Shown in pieces: positions 1 to 7,793 of a stretch of DNA of 64,000 bases. The stretch's first letter is position 1; each line of letters opens with the position of its first letter. The translations under genes and the position numbers were made by a program. Location of the stretch: contig NZ_LNYO01000024.1 in the NCBI RefSeq assembly GCF_001467895.1, positions 644,602 to 708,601 of the forward strand, read 5' to 3'. Origin of the DNA: Legionella nautarum. GTDB taxonomy: Bacteria > Pseudomonadota > Gammaproteobacteria > Legionellales > Legionellaceae. The notes below the pieces were generated by a model. It ran no database searches and was not told the DNA's origin. It saw nothing but the letters and a program-made list of their open reading frames with translations.

Positions 1-145
1 GAGATTTTATTTTAATCGGAACCCATCTCGGATTCTTTCGATCCTGTGGATCAAGTCGAAAAAAAGATCTCTTCTCACCTTCTATTCCGAATTTGAAAAA
101 AAAAGTCGGCCCGTCTTTTACTTGCAAACTATAATAGTGAAACAT
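1..145 (-). CDS. 5' part of an unknown gene running off the left edge
   Basis: Reading leftward from an ATG at 145, an open frame of 48 codons runs to the window edge without a stop. An AGAGGT sequence sits six bases before the ATG, a good ribosome binding site. The peptide begins MFHYYSLQVKDGPTFFFKFG and continues with charged and aromatic residues (for example RLDPQDRKNPRW). I do not recognise the family. The gene lies outside the integrated element, upstream of the tRNA-Pro, and is transcribed away from it. Only the N-terminus is visible, so it could be a short protein ending just outside the window. Confidence 0.5.
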   Translation of the reverse strand, partial: MFHYYSLQVKDGPTFFFKFGIEGEKRSFFRLDPQDRKNPRWVPIKIKS

Positions 146-308
146 TTACTTACCTCTAAATGCCAAAGCTTCAAAAACCCTATGATACTTTAAAAATATT
201 AAGTAAAAATTATCTTAGTGAAGCGATTGAATTGTGATAGCTAGTTTATTTTGTGTAAATATTGTACCTAAAGGAATAAAAACAATCAATGTTGTTTGAC
301 GTGTTCGC

Positions 309-314
309 TATAAT
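309..314 (+). promoter_or_regulatory. candidate -10 box upstream of tRNA-Pro
   Basis: A perfect TATAAT lies 112 bases before the tRNA. No good -35 hexamer is visible at 16-18 bases. A TTGACG lies only seven bases upstream, too close to act as its -35. The 146-425 stretch otherwise holds only a short inverted repeat, CTTGTCT/AGACAAG at 383-405, and no gene that I can see. Confidence 0.3.
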
Positions 315-425
315 TAAATAGGCTACCTGTAGTGATCAGGAGCAGGGATACCAGGCAATAAACCAACTTTGACAATACACTCCTTGTCTTTTCAAAACAG
401 ACAAGTTATTATCCCCATCCAACTT

Positions 426-502
426 CGGGGCGTAGCGCAGCCTGGTAGCGTACTAGCATGGGGTGCTAGTGGTCGAAGGTTCAAATCCTTCCGTCCCGAC
501 CA
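426..502 (+). tRNA. tRNA-Pro(GGG)
   Basis: A 77-base cloverleaf can be folded by hand. The acceptor arm is CGGGGCG pairing with CGTCCCG. The D-arm contains AGCCTGGTA. The anticodon stem CTAGC/GCTAG encloses the loop ATGGGGT, giving anticodon GGG (proline, CCC codons). The T-arm is GAAGG-TTCAAAT-CCTTC, followed by A and an encoded CCA at 500-502. The gene is intact here. Its 3' 49 bases form part of the direct repeat that flanks the downstream integrated element, so this tRNA is the integration target and has been restored by the element's own copy. Confidence 0.95.
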
Positions 503-508
503 ATAAAT
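454..508 (+). repeat. left attachment repeat (tRNA 3' half)
   Basis: These 55 bases, from the tRNA-Pro anticodon stem through CCA plus six following bases, are repeated exactly at 11858-11912. Weaker similarity continues for about 25 bases beyond the exact block on both sides (509-533 against 11913-11936, with one base missing). This is the normal signature of tyrosine-integrase insertion into a tRNA 3' end. Confidence 0.9.
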
Positions 509-570
509 TCCCTTTGAAATCAGCAAGTTATAGTTAGAATCTCAAGCTCGTTTTTTCCATTTAATTTTCT

Positions 571-581
571 GGGGTACACTT
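571..581 (+). repeat. GGGGTACACTT repeat, left copy (candidate integrase arm site)
   Basis: This 11-mer occurs near the left end of the element and twice near the right end (11710-11720 and 11722-11732), in the same orientation. Short repeats inside both ends of an element, next to the integrase, are what arm-type integrase sites look like. That role is inferred from position only. Confidence 0.45.
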
Positions 582-605
582 TTTAGTAAGTGAGCGCCTT
601 AAGTT

Positions 606-1559
606 TTAGAGAGCTTCATTAATAGAAGGTGAGTTTAATATTTCATAACCTAACTGTCTCAGCATTATCAAATGGAAATTTGCTGTTGTGATATCCTTGC
701 CATTCTCCTCCATGATTTTTTCGCCATACTTGCTTTTGTAGTAACCCATTATATCCAGTTGTAAGTCATAGTGGCCGCCTCCATCTTGATCTCTAGCAGA
801 ATCTATTAACTCTTTTCGAGTTAATAGATGATATTCACGTGTGTCATCCATTATAGAAAAAATTATTTCATCTAACCAACAGCTGATATCAACAAACCTT
901 GTTTCTGAATTTGACAGGATTGGTGCTTTTGGATCGAAAATACTATCAATCATTGGAAAATAAAGGCCTGTAATATATTCAGCATCATGATTTAATAAAG
1001 CATTTAAATGTTGAATAACTATTCTCTTCCCAATAGGCTGTATTGTTTTGTCATCATTGGTATATAAATTTACCCAATTGCCGATTAATAATTTACCTCC
1101 CCGTTTTAAATTTAGGTGATTAATTAAATTTGAAAGGAGACATGAAATTTCATTGTGTTCATTGTCAAATGCGAAAAAATACCATTCATTAGAATCCAAT
1201 ATAAAGGAAAGCAAGAATTGTTTTTTTAATTTAATATCCTCTTTGAGCAATTCTATTTTATGTTTTACTTCAGAAATATTTTTATTTTTTAATACAAGAA
1301 GCCTTTCTGTATTTATGTTTTGTTTGCTTGATATAGAGGATAACAGCTGTATTGGAGAAGTAATTCTTCTTAATAAGCCCTGCGAATTTGAACGAGGTCT
1401 ATTTTCTAATAATACATTGATGGCTCCCCCGATCCTAATTGCCTCTTCTTTATATCCTGAATCAAATAACTTACAACTGTTTTTTATATAGGTAAGTTGA
1501 TCCCGTATCCCATTTTTAATTTCTGTGGCTTCATTGGATCGTTTTATTTTTTTGCTCAC
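606..1559 (-). CDS. unknown 317-aa protein, element cargo
   Basis: The frame starts with GTG at 1559 (MSKKIKRSNE) and has only a weak AGAG upstream. I do not recognise a family. The N-terminal 50 residues look helical (RDQLTYIKNSCKLFDSGYKE, then a GGAINVLLEN stretch). A long helical lysine/glutamate-rich stretch lies near residues 95-115, and aromatic-rich strands follow. No signal peptide or membrane segment is visible. The gene is the outermost one of the element at the left end and is divergent from the M48 peptidase, with 165 bases between their starts. That position, far from the integrase, is where satellites and islands often carry variable cargo, including defence genes. No function can be assigned. 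Confidence 0.7.
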   Translation of the reverse strand: MSKKIKRSNEATEIKNGIRDQLTYIKNSCKLFDSGYKEEAIRIGGAINVLLENRPRSNSQGLLRRITSPIQLLSSISSKQNINTERLLVLKNKNISEVKHKIELLKEDIKLKKQFLLSFILDSNEWYFFAFDNEHNEISCLLSNLINHLNLKRGGKLLIGNWVNLYTNDDKTIQPIGKRIVIQHLNALLNHDAEYITGLYFPMIDSIFDPKAPILSNSETRFVDISCWLDEIIFSIMDDTREYHLLTRKELIDSARDQDGGGHYDLQLDIMGYYKSKYGEKIMEENGKDITTANFHLIMLRQLGYEILNSPSINEAL

Positions 1560-1724
1560 ATATAAGCTCTATTAATTTTTTTATTATTATAGTTGATGTA
1601 GCCAATTTGAAAGAAACTGCTTGAACTTAAGCACGTTGTATAACAGTTAATGAATTAAGTATGGTCTACAATATGATAATAAATAAGATCTTATATCTAG
1701 CCACAGAGTTTGTTTGAGGGGTTT

Positions 1725-3215
1725 ATGGAAAATTTTAAAAAAGGGATTTTTATTATTTATATTGTGGTGTTAGTAAGCTTAATACCTTCGATTGGTATAC
1801 TAGTTGGCAGCGTGGTTTCAAATGGATATGAGAAACAATACGAAGAGGCAATGATTCGAATTTTTAAAGAGAAACAAGGGGTAGATCTAAAACAAAACCA
1901 GCAGGTTCTTGAGCAAATAAAACTTAAAGTAATTTGCTCTAAAAATAATTTAGATCCAGCTTTTTCTGCTGTTTGTAGTGAGTTCGATCAAATAAACAAT
2001 TTAACATATTTTTCATCAATAACGATAATTTTTACAATATTAGTTTTCGTTTTCATCTTTAGTCTCGGCTTACTTTCACGGCAGAATAGGAATTTCCTTT
2101 TTTATTTTTTCAAACCAGGGTTATTTATCTCACAAATTTCTGCGGCAATACTGGTTGCTGCTAATGCCGGGATACTTGTTTTTAGTATCTATTTCACAGA
2201 GTCATTTTACTGGGGGAAAGTTCATATTGGGTTGATAGTCGGGTTAGGTATTGGAGCTGGAATAATGGCAATAAGGGTTTTTATCCAATCTGTCTTACCA
2301 ATAAAGGACGTAGAAACCAGAGTTGTTGGGAAAATATTAAGTAAAGATGCCTATCCTACTATATGGAATTTTGTAGAATCACTAGCAAAAATGATAGGTA
2401 CTGAACCACCTGATACTATTATTGCTGGTATGGAGCCAACCTTCTTTGTAACAGAGGCTAATGTATTATGTTTAGATGGTAAAATTCACGGTAGGAGTCT
2501 ATTTGTATCGCTGCCATTTTGCAGGTCTCTTTCTAAGCAGGAATTTTCTGCGATTATTGGGCATGAGATGGGGCATTTCATTGGTCAGGACACAAAGTGG
2601 AGCAAGAAATTTTATCCAATATACCGAGGAGCCACTGATACTGTTCTTTCATTAGATGGTTCTAATAAAGATGGAATCGCACAGTTGGCATTTTTTCCGT
2701 CGCTCGTTTTTATGAATATTTTCATATCGGCTTTTATGACGTCAGAAAAAGCTATAAGTCGGCAAAGAGAGCTTAATGCTGATAGTGTTGGTATGAAAAT
2801 AACCTCTAAAGAAGAGATGGGGGGTGCTCTGGTTAAAGCGCATCTATACCAGCATGTTTGGGATTACACACAACAGAAAATGAAAGAAAATCTAGCCAAT
2901 GGAAAACAAATTATAAATCTCTCAGCCTTCTTTTCCAGCATCTGCGAAGCCCTTCCTCAAGATTTTATGAAAGATGAAGTTGGAAAGACTCATACTCCTC
3001 ATCCAACCGATAGCCATCCACCCTTATCTGTTAGATTAAACTCAATGAGCATTAAGATAGATGAAGTGTACGGGCGAGGAATAATAAATACCAATGATGA
3101 AAGAGCAATAACTTTAATTGATGAGGTGGAAACTTTAGAAAAGGAATTATCAGATATAGAGTATTATAAATTAATTCAATTAGATCCGAATAATCCGGGA
3201 TTAGAAAAACAATAA
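1725..3215 (+). CDS. membrane M48-family zinc metallopeptidase
   Basis: A membrane-embedded peptidase of the HtpX/Ste24 type. With the ATG at 1725 (GAGGGG three bases upstream; a TTG at 1710 is also open) the protein has 496 residues. Membrane segments lie at about residues 8-30, 97-117, 132-157 and 167-190. The zinc motif HEMGH is at 280-284, and RELNAD (third ligand E349) at 348-353. An HPPLSVRL motif follows near residue 430, which is typical of M48 C-terminal regions. A polar extracytoplasmic loop lies between the first two segments. All catalytic residues are present, so it is probably active. M48 enzymes usually do membrane-protein quality control. On a mobile element the role could instead be defence or host modification; that is speculation. 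It is divergent from the unknown 317-aa gene. Confidence 0.85.
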   Translation: MENFKKGIFIIYIVVLVSLIPSIGILVGSVVSNGYEKQYEEAMIRIFKEKQGVDLKQNQQVLEQIKLKVICSKNNLDPAFSAVCSEFDQINNLTYFSSITIIFTILVFVFIFSLGLLSRQNRNFLFYFFKPGLFISQISAAILVAANAGILVFSIYFTESFYWGKVHIGLIVGLGIGAGIMAIRVFIQSVLPIKDVETRVVGKILSKDAYPTIWNFVESLAKMIGTEPPDTIIAGMEPTFFVTEANVLCLDGKIHGRSLFVSLPFCRSLSKQEFSAIIGHEMGHFIGQDTKWSKKFYPIYRGATDTVLSLDGSNKDGIAQLAFFPSLVFMNIFISAFMTSEKAISRQRELNADSVGMKITSKEEMGGALVKAHLYQHVWDYTQQKMKENLANGKQIINLSAFFSSICEALPQDFMKDEVGKTHTPHPTDSHPPLSVRLNSMSIKIDEVYGRGIINTNDERAITLIDEVETLEKELSDIEYYKLIQLDPNNPGLEKQ

Positions 3216-3309
3216 TTCAGGCTAAATGAGCTGGCAGAGATACTGAGAAAGTTGTGCGTTACCGGATGACTCTACCATCCGCGAAAACCCCGGTACCCCC
3301 TCCCACCAT

Positions 3310-3630
3310 CTATGACTTTTTTAAAATTGAAATTCGCTTTGTAGCTAAATAGTTAGACAAGTTCTTTGACAATATTCTTACTGTACTGAATAGTGAGTTT
3401 AATTTCTCTCTTGAAAGCCTTGGCTTCACTTGTTGTTTCCCCATGAAAGCATTAAGATTATATCGTGGAGCGCCAGAACCTTTTGCTCCTCCATGAACGC
3501 GACAACGTGCTTTACCTTTGATCGCAGGGCAGCGACAAGGCTGACCATGATTACCTTTTGTTCTTGCTCCACATCTAGCCGCAGATTCGAAAGCATAGTG
3601 TTTTTGCTCGGTTCTTGAGGTTGTTTTCAT
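3310..3630 (-). CDS. HGGxSTG-type small basic protein
   Basis: A 106-residue basic protein. Residues 20-62 hold cysteines and histidine in the order CGARTKG, PCRCPAI, CRVHGGAKGSGAP, ending in a RYNLNAFMG segment. This matches the HGGxSTG domain proteins common in prophages and islands, where a C-x-H pattern precedes a G-x-P-x-G-N-x-N-A block. The biochemical function of the family is not established to my knowledge. The start ATG overlaps the stop of the upstream gene by four bases (ATGA), with AAGGA seven bases upstream, so the two are translationally coupled. It is the last gene of the element's replication operon. Confidence 0.75.
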   Translation of the reverse strand: MKTTSRTEQKHYAFESAARCGARTKGNHGQPCRCPAIKGKARCRVHGGAKGSGAPRYNLNAFMGKQQVKPRLSREKLNSLFSTVRILSKNLSNYLATKRISILKKS

Positions 3631-4103
3631 GATTTTTCCTTATTACCCATACCCCCTTGAATATTACCAACAACCGCTTGACCTCCTTGATGGACATCGA
3701 CACGTTCAACAATGATTTTTTGACCGCCAACACCTTGTAGTTTTGCTAGTATGTTGGCTTGTTGTACAAAACAATTGGCTAATTTTACTGCTGTATTTGT
3801 GTAGTACTTCTTTAGTTCCATGCTATCAATGGCATTAGCATAGGTCATTGTTCGCTGTTGTAATTCATGAATAGATAACATTTGTGCGGCAAGCATTGAT
3901 TGCAGGCCACCATTTACATCCAGAGCGATCAAAGCATCACTGCTTTTCTGTTTGGCCTTATCCATGTCAAATTTCTCAGCTCTGATATTGCTGGTTGCAA
4001 TAGCATTTTCATCAATGATATGCCTGTTAAATTTCTCTTTTGCCTCAGTCATATCCTGTGGGGTATAAAGCTGTTTATCTTGCGCTGTATCAAGGTTCGG
4101 CAT
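3627..4103 (-). CDS. small helical protein paired with the HGGxSTG gene
   Basis: A 158-residue protein with a very strong Shine-Dalgarno (AGGAGG) before the ATG at 4103. The centre (about residues 50-125) is helical and contains QSMLAAQMLSIHELQQRTM. The C-terminus carries KIIVERVDVHQGGQAVVGNI, which I recognise from uncharacterised proteins encoded next to HGGxSTG genes in many islands and prophages. The pair therefore looks conserved as a unit. Possible roles are DNA packaging or chromosome handling, but nothing in the sequence proves this. It follows the gene at 4127-4450 after 23 bases and overlaps the next gene by four. Confidence 0.7.
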   Translation of the reverse strand: MPNLDTAQDKQLYTPQDMTEAKEKFNRHIIDENAIATSNIRAEKFDMDKAKQKSSDALIALDVNGGLQSMLAAQMLSIHELQQRTMTYANAIDSMELKKYYTNTAVKLANCFVQQANILAKLQGVGGQKIIVERVDVHQGGQAVVGNIQGGMGNKEKS

Positions 4104-4126
4104 AACTCCTCCTTTATGATTATAAA

Positions 4127-4450
4127 TTATTTACTTTGCGCTTTGCCTGAGTAATGCGGCTTACCTGAGGATATCCATAGTTCTATGTGTAAGCGTAATG
4201 ATTCCGCAGGTATATCACCATTGATTATGTCTTGTTCGTCATCGGAAGATAACAGCCCATCAATAACTTGCTTAGGTTCAATTTTTAGGTTTACGCAACA
4301 TTTCTCGACAAAGTTAATAAGATCGAATGTTACTGCATTATTTTTATTGAAATGCTCCGAAGTGGTACTGACAAAACCGACAGAAGATTGTGTCAGTTTT
4401 GTCGGTTCGCTCATGTCCATATCATCTAATTTTTTTAGCCAGCGTCCCAT
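4127..4450 (-). CDS. unknown small protein after the replication gene
   Basis: The ATG at 4450 is chosen because AGGGGA lies seven bases upstream and the preceding gene stops at 4452. The protein has 107 residues and starts MGRWLKKLDDMDMSEPTKLT. A TKLTQSSVGFVS segment follows, and an acidic C-terminal half (SSDDEQDIINGD, then LRLHIELW). Similar short proteins follow DUF3987 primases in other small integrative elements. No catalytic motif is visible. It is translated as part of the minus-strand operon, one base after the stop of the replication protein. Confidence 0.65.
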   Translation of the reverse strand: MGRWLKKLDDMDMSEPTKLTQSSVGFVSTTSEHFNKNNAVTFDLINFVEKCCVNLKIEPKQVIDGLLSSDDEQDIINGDIPAESLRLHIELWISSGKPHYSGKAQSK

Positions 4451-4451
4451 A

Positions 4452-6920
4452 TTAATTCCCCTTGGCTTGTTTAGAGTTAATCCATTGATAAACAATTTTG
4501 GGACGCCCATTTGTATCTGCTGCGCTTAACGTTTTTGCTTGAATATGGCCATAATCAAGAAGCCAATTTAGAGCATCATTAACCGCGTCAATACTATCAA
4601 GCCCTGACCATCCTTTGCGTTGTATATCGCGCGCTGTTAGGGGGCTAGGCAGCTTGGATTTACGTTCCAAAATGAGTCTTGCGCCATCGAGACTATGATT
4701 TATAGCAAGGCTATATAGGCGTTTAGCATGGCTCAGTAAATAGTCTGCCCAATCTAACGCGCGCGCAGTAGCTTCTATTCCAACAGTTTTACGACCACCA
4801 TCAATTATTTCAAAGAGCAATGCTAAACCAGCAATGGTTTGTGGCATTTTTAACATATGGCTTTCAAGGGTTGGATGAATATCAGGGTTACGCGCAGTAT
4901 CTTGAATTTCCTTCATCCATGTAATAAATAACTGTTGTGCTTCATCTGTAAAACGGAAGCAATATGGTTCTTCATTTTGGGTATTAAAATGGAGTTTGTG
5001 AAGTATTTCAAATACAGCGTAATATTTTGTCCTTGCCTGTTGATTAGGCGCACGATCAATCCACACCCAGCTGCCAATATCATCCGGCCATATAGCCAAT
5101 TGAAAACGCTCATCAGACGTGCCTCTAATAGCATCTCGAACCAGCGTGGCAATTTTGCTTGGCTGAATTCCTCCGATAATTGAAAGAGTGCAATTTTGAA
5201 TTTCAATTGTGCCGCGACCGATGCGGTCATAGGTGTAATGCCCATTACCATCAAAACATTCGAGGTAAAAGGCGCGATCAGATTGATGTTCCTCCTTATT
5301 CAGTTTTGCCAGCCAGCCTGATAGCTCATCACGCACCAGTATCAAACCGTTAGAATTTTCGTTTAATAATTCACCCAATTTTTCTATGGTGGCATCATTC
5401 ACTACCAATCGTTGGCGTACAGGTGAAGCAGCGCAATCCATTATTTTAAGAGCTTCTTTTGCCTGTTGACGATTGTTAGCTTTTATAGCTTTTTTTGCCT
5501 TATCTTTTGCGGCAAGTTTTTCCAATTCATTTAACTGGCATTCTTCTTCGTAATTTTTTTTGTCTTCCTCAAACTGCTGCGCAGCATTTGTATCAAACTG
5601 ACGTAAGGGTTTGAGAGCCTCTTTCATGCTGGGACTTTTCATTGCTGAGGGTCGCCCAATGATAGCTCCCCACTGATTAGGAGTTACTGACCAATCATCA
5701 AGTTGCTTGGGACAAATTAATGCTTTGCGTCCTAAGAGACCAGATAACCCTACTATTGCAGCCACAGCTACAAAATCAGGTAAGCTCTGTTGACGATCGG
5801 CCACATCAAAAACATAGTCCCTGATCGCTTCTGGTAGCATACATGATTGAAATGGCATAACAGCAGGCCTCGGCTCCGGTAAGGGTTGAGGGGTTGTATG
5901 TTGTGGCCATTGACTAATCATGTGATTGTTAATACCAGCTCTATCATTTTGTGTTGTAACTTTCGGTGATACTTTAATGATGGCGTCTTTTTCTGATAGT
6001 CCTTCTCTACCCTTCATGAGGTCAAAGGAATCATGCCAGTAACCATCATTGAAGAGATCATTGTGATGACTAAAAAATTTATTACCTCTAACTGTGATAC
6101 CAGCAACACCGGATGAAGATTCTGGTGATAACCATTTTTCATGATCGCTCGTTATTAACTTGCGTTTATATCCATATTGAATCAAAAGATCGACCAGTTG
6201 ATGTTCTTCATTAAATTTTTGTATGGGCGATCGCTCATCTCCTGATGCTTGCTGCTTATTACAAAGAGGAGTTTGAGTGCTTGGTGGCAAATCCTGAGGT
6301 TCAATTACTGCTACGGGCAAACCTTCCAGATATTCAAAATACAGCAATGTAGATTGACAGCCTACTGGTTTACGAGAGTAGTACCATGCTTGAGCAAATA
6401 CATTATTTTCCTTAGCGTATGCCAGTAAATGTCCTTCAATATTTTCATTAACCAGTAAAATCACAGCTTCTGCTGTAGCGGGTAATTGTGATTTAGAATA
6501 AGGTTGCTCGACTGCTAGAATAATCCGGTATCGATTGCCCTTATTTCCAGCGTAATGTGAATACGAACCATAAATCACATGACCTATATTCATCCTTTTT
6601 AAGGTTTGATGAATTAATAATGGATCGGGTGCGCCATCAATTTCGCAGCCGTTATCATCGATGTGTTTGTCACAATCAATCACAAGCAGATTAGCCATGC
6701 TATCAGTGTTGGCATCATTCCGTGACATACACTGCCCCATTTCTACTTCGTTCAAAGAGGTTCTTATAAAATGGCTTCCATCCTTATTGCCATCCGGAAC
6801 TTGCCTCAGTTTATGGAGAAATTCATCTCCACTGATATTCTTAAATTGATTAGTTACTGTAACTCCGGTTTCTGTCGAAGCCACTACAGTATTTTTCAAA
6901 ATTGATATAAAATCTGTCAT
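4452..6920 (-). CDS. PrimPol-like / DUF3987 replication protein
   Basis: Probable primase-helicase that replicates the excised element. The ATG at 6920 (MTDFISILKN) has AAGGA six bases upstream and is preferred over one ten codons earlier, giving 822 residues. Residues about 70-170 look like a primase-polymerase domain (LLVIDCDKH, then SYSHYAGNKGNRYRIIL). After a linker, the DUF3987 domain fills the C-terminal half. It has a Walker-A-like IIGRPSAMKSPSM, LILVRDELSGWL, and a STOP-free run through the SIIGGIQPSKI and DERFQLAIWPD blocks typical of the family. It sits between an AlpA-type regulator operon head and small accessory genes. A GGGGG-CGGTCA-CCCCC hairpin lies at 6939-6954, between it and the preceding gene. 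Confidence 0.85.
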   Translation of the reverse strand: MTDFISILKNTVVASTETGVTVTNQFKNISGDEFLHKLRQVPDGNKDGSHFIRTSLNEVEMGQCMSRNDANTDSMANLLVIDCDKHIDDNGCEIDGAPDPLLIHQTLKRMNIGHVIYGSYSHYAGNKGNRYRIILAVEQPYSKSQLPATAEAVILLVNENIEGHLLAYAKENNVFAQAWYYSRKPVGCQSTLLYFEYLEGLPVAVIEPQDLPPSTQTPLCNKQQASGDERSPIQKFNEEHQLVDLLIQYGYKRKLITSDHEKWLSPESSSGVAGITVRGNKFFSHHNDLFNDGYWHDSFDLMKGREGLSEKDAIIKVSPKVTTQNDRAGINNHMISQWPQHTTPQPLPEPRPAVMPFQSCMLPEAIRDYVFDVADRQQSLPDFVAVAAIVGLSGLLGRKALICPKQLDDWSVTPNQWGAIIGRPSAMKSPSMKEALKPLRQFDTNAAQQFEEDKKNYEEECQLNELEKLAAKDKAKKAIKANNRQQAKEALKIMDCAASPVRQRLVVNDATIEKLGELLNENSNGLILVRDELSGWLAKLNKEEHQSDRAFYLECFDGNGHYTYDRIGRGTIEIQNCTLSIIGGIQPSKIATLVRDAIRGTSDERFQLAIWPDDIGSWVWIDRAPNQQARTKYYAVFEILHKLHFNTQNEEPYCFRFTDEAQQLFITWMKEIQDTARNPDIHPTLESHMLKMPQTIAGLALLFEIIDGGRKTVGIEATARALDWADYLLSHAKRLYSLAINHSLDGARLILERKSKLPSPLTARDIQRKGWSGLDSIDAVNDALNWLLDYGHIQAKTLSAADTNGRPKIVYQWINSKQAKGN

Positions 6921-6974
6921 GTTAAATCCTTGTAATGAGGGGGCGGTCACCCCCTAATGTTCAAACTTTATTGG

Positions 6975-7412
6975 TTAATGCTTTTCTCTGCCGAGGAGGG
7001 CGTTAATCTCAATCCCTATCTCATCAAGCCGGAAGGGAAGGTCATGCCAAAAATTCCAAAGAACGGGAAATTCAACTAATTTACTAAGAAAGCGGACAAA
7101 CTCTCCTACCAATTTTTCTTGACGCTCAAACTCCACAATGGCTCTCATCTCCTCTTTTTGTTGAGGGCGAAGTATTGGATTTTTAAACCGTTCAATTTCC
7201 TTGGGTAGCATAAAATAATCACAAGTCCCATCAGCGTTTTTAGTACTAACAATTGGAATAAATCGTTGATTGCGTAAATACGAAGCATAGGAGTGAAGTG
7301 AATCGTTATTGTCCGCTATTCTCATTTCACCCAGTTTTTTTCTATGAAGAGTTTCTCCCTTAAGCATGGCTTGAAGGCATTTATATGCTTTTGTTCCAGT
7401 TTCATTGCTCAT
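6975..7412 (-). CDS. small regulator-like protein of the element
   Basis: The ATG at 7412 is chosen because GGAA lies eight bases upstream. Earlier in-frame ATGs lie inside or at the end of the preceding gene. The protein has 145 residues, begins MSNETGTKAYKCLQAMLKG, and contains a helix-turn-helix-like stretch (HSYASYLRNQRF) followed by a two-strand hairpin (IPIVSTKNADGTCDYFMLP). That pattern fits a winged-helix DNA-binding fold, as seen in small proteins encoded between AlpA and the primase in P4-like elements. The C-terminus is helical. The family is not certain. Confidence 0.65.
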   Translation of the reverse strand: MSNETGTKAYKCLQAMLKGETLHRKKLGEMRIADNNDSLHSYASYLRNQRFIPIVSTKNADGTCDYFMLPKEIERFKNPILRPQQKEEMRAIVEFERQEKLVGEFVRFLSKLVEFPVLWNFWHDLPFRLDEIGIEINALLGREKH

Positions 7413-7422
7413 AATCATTTCC

Positions 7423-7605
7423 TTATACATTTTCATTAATCCATTGCTCAATAACCTCAGTGCGCCACACAAGTACCGAATTAATCTTGGATGGCCTGGG
7501 GAATAAACCTTTATTCCACCAGCGTCTAAGCGTTAATCGATTGCGGCCAGTCATTTGCTCTAGATGCGTGATATAGAGAAGTGCCTGTTTTAGTTCTTGG
7601 GACAT
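7423..7605 (-). CDS. AlpA-type regulator / excisionase
   Basis: A 60-residue DNA-binding protein of the AlpA (MerR-like winged helix) family. The core TGRNRLTLRRWWNKGLFPRP is the AlpA recognition region: a helix-turn-helix followed by the wing, ending in a W-x-x-x-V-I-x-x-W-I motif (VWRTEVIEQWI). Such proteins control integrase expression or act directly as excisionases in satellites. AGGAA lies eight bases before the ATG at 7605. It heads the replication operon, and its promoter region contains the AATTACC repeats at 7727-7774. Confidence 0.85.
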   Translation of the reverse strand: MSQELKQALLYITHLEQMTGRNRLTLRRWWNKGLFPRPSKINSVLVWRTEVIEQWINENV

Positions 7606-7726
7606 ATTGATTTCCTATTTAGTTCAACCGAGTAAAAATGGTCTCATATAGGAATTAATGGTATGAAATAAGGGCTGTTTTTGGATAAAATATGAGCTAA
7701 AAGTAGTGGGGATTCCGTTCTCATTT

Positions 7727-7774
7727 AGGGTAATTCGCGGTAAATTACCCTAAAATTACCTTTCAATTACCCTT
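7727..7774. repeat. AATTACC repeats at 11-bp spacing with inverted copy
   Basis: AATTACCCT at 7743, AATTACCTT at 7754 and AATTACCCT at 7765 start exactly 11 bases apart, on one face of the helix. An inverted copy, AGGGTAATT, lies at 7727-7735. With the first direct copy it makes a perfect 9-bp inverted repeat around a 7-base spacer. The block sits between the unknown 459-aa gene and the AlpA/primase operon. It could be an operator for the AlpA-type protein or the replication origin used by the DUF3987 protein. Confidence 0.6.
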
Positions 7775-7793
7775 GATGCGTAGTTTGATAAAG

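Noticed and set aside
383..405. Small RNA or terminator suggested by the CTTGTCT/AGACAAG hairpin after a TATAAT
   Set aside because: The stem is only seven pairs, no T-run follows, and no -35 box is seen. Evidence is too thin for an RNA gene.
1153..1491. 112-codon plus-strand frame within the unknown 317-aa gene
   Set aside because: It is antisense to a better-formed frame, with phenylalanine/serine-rich sequence and no start signals.
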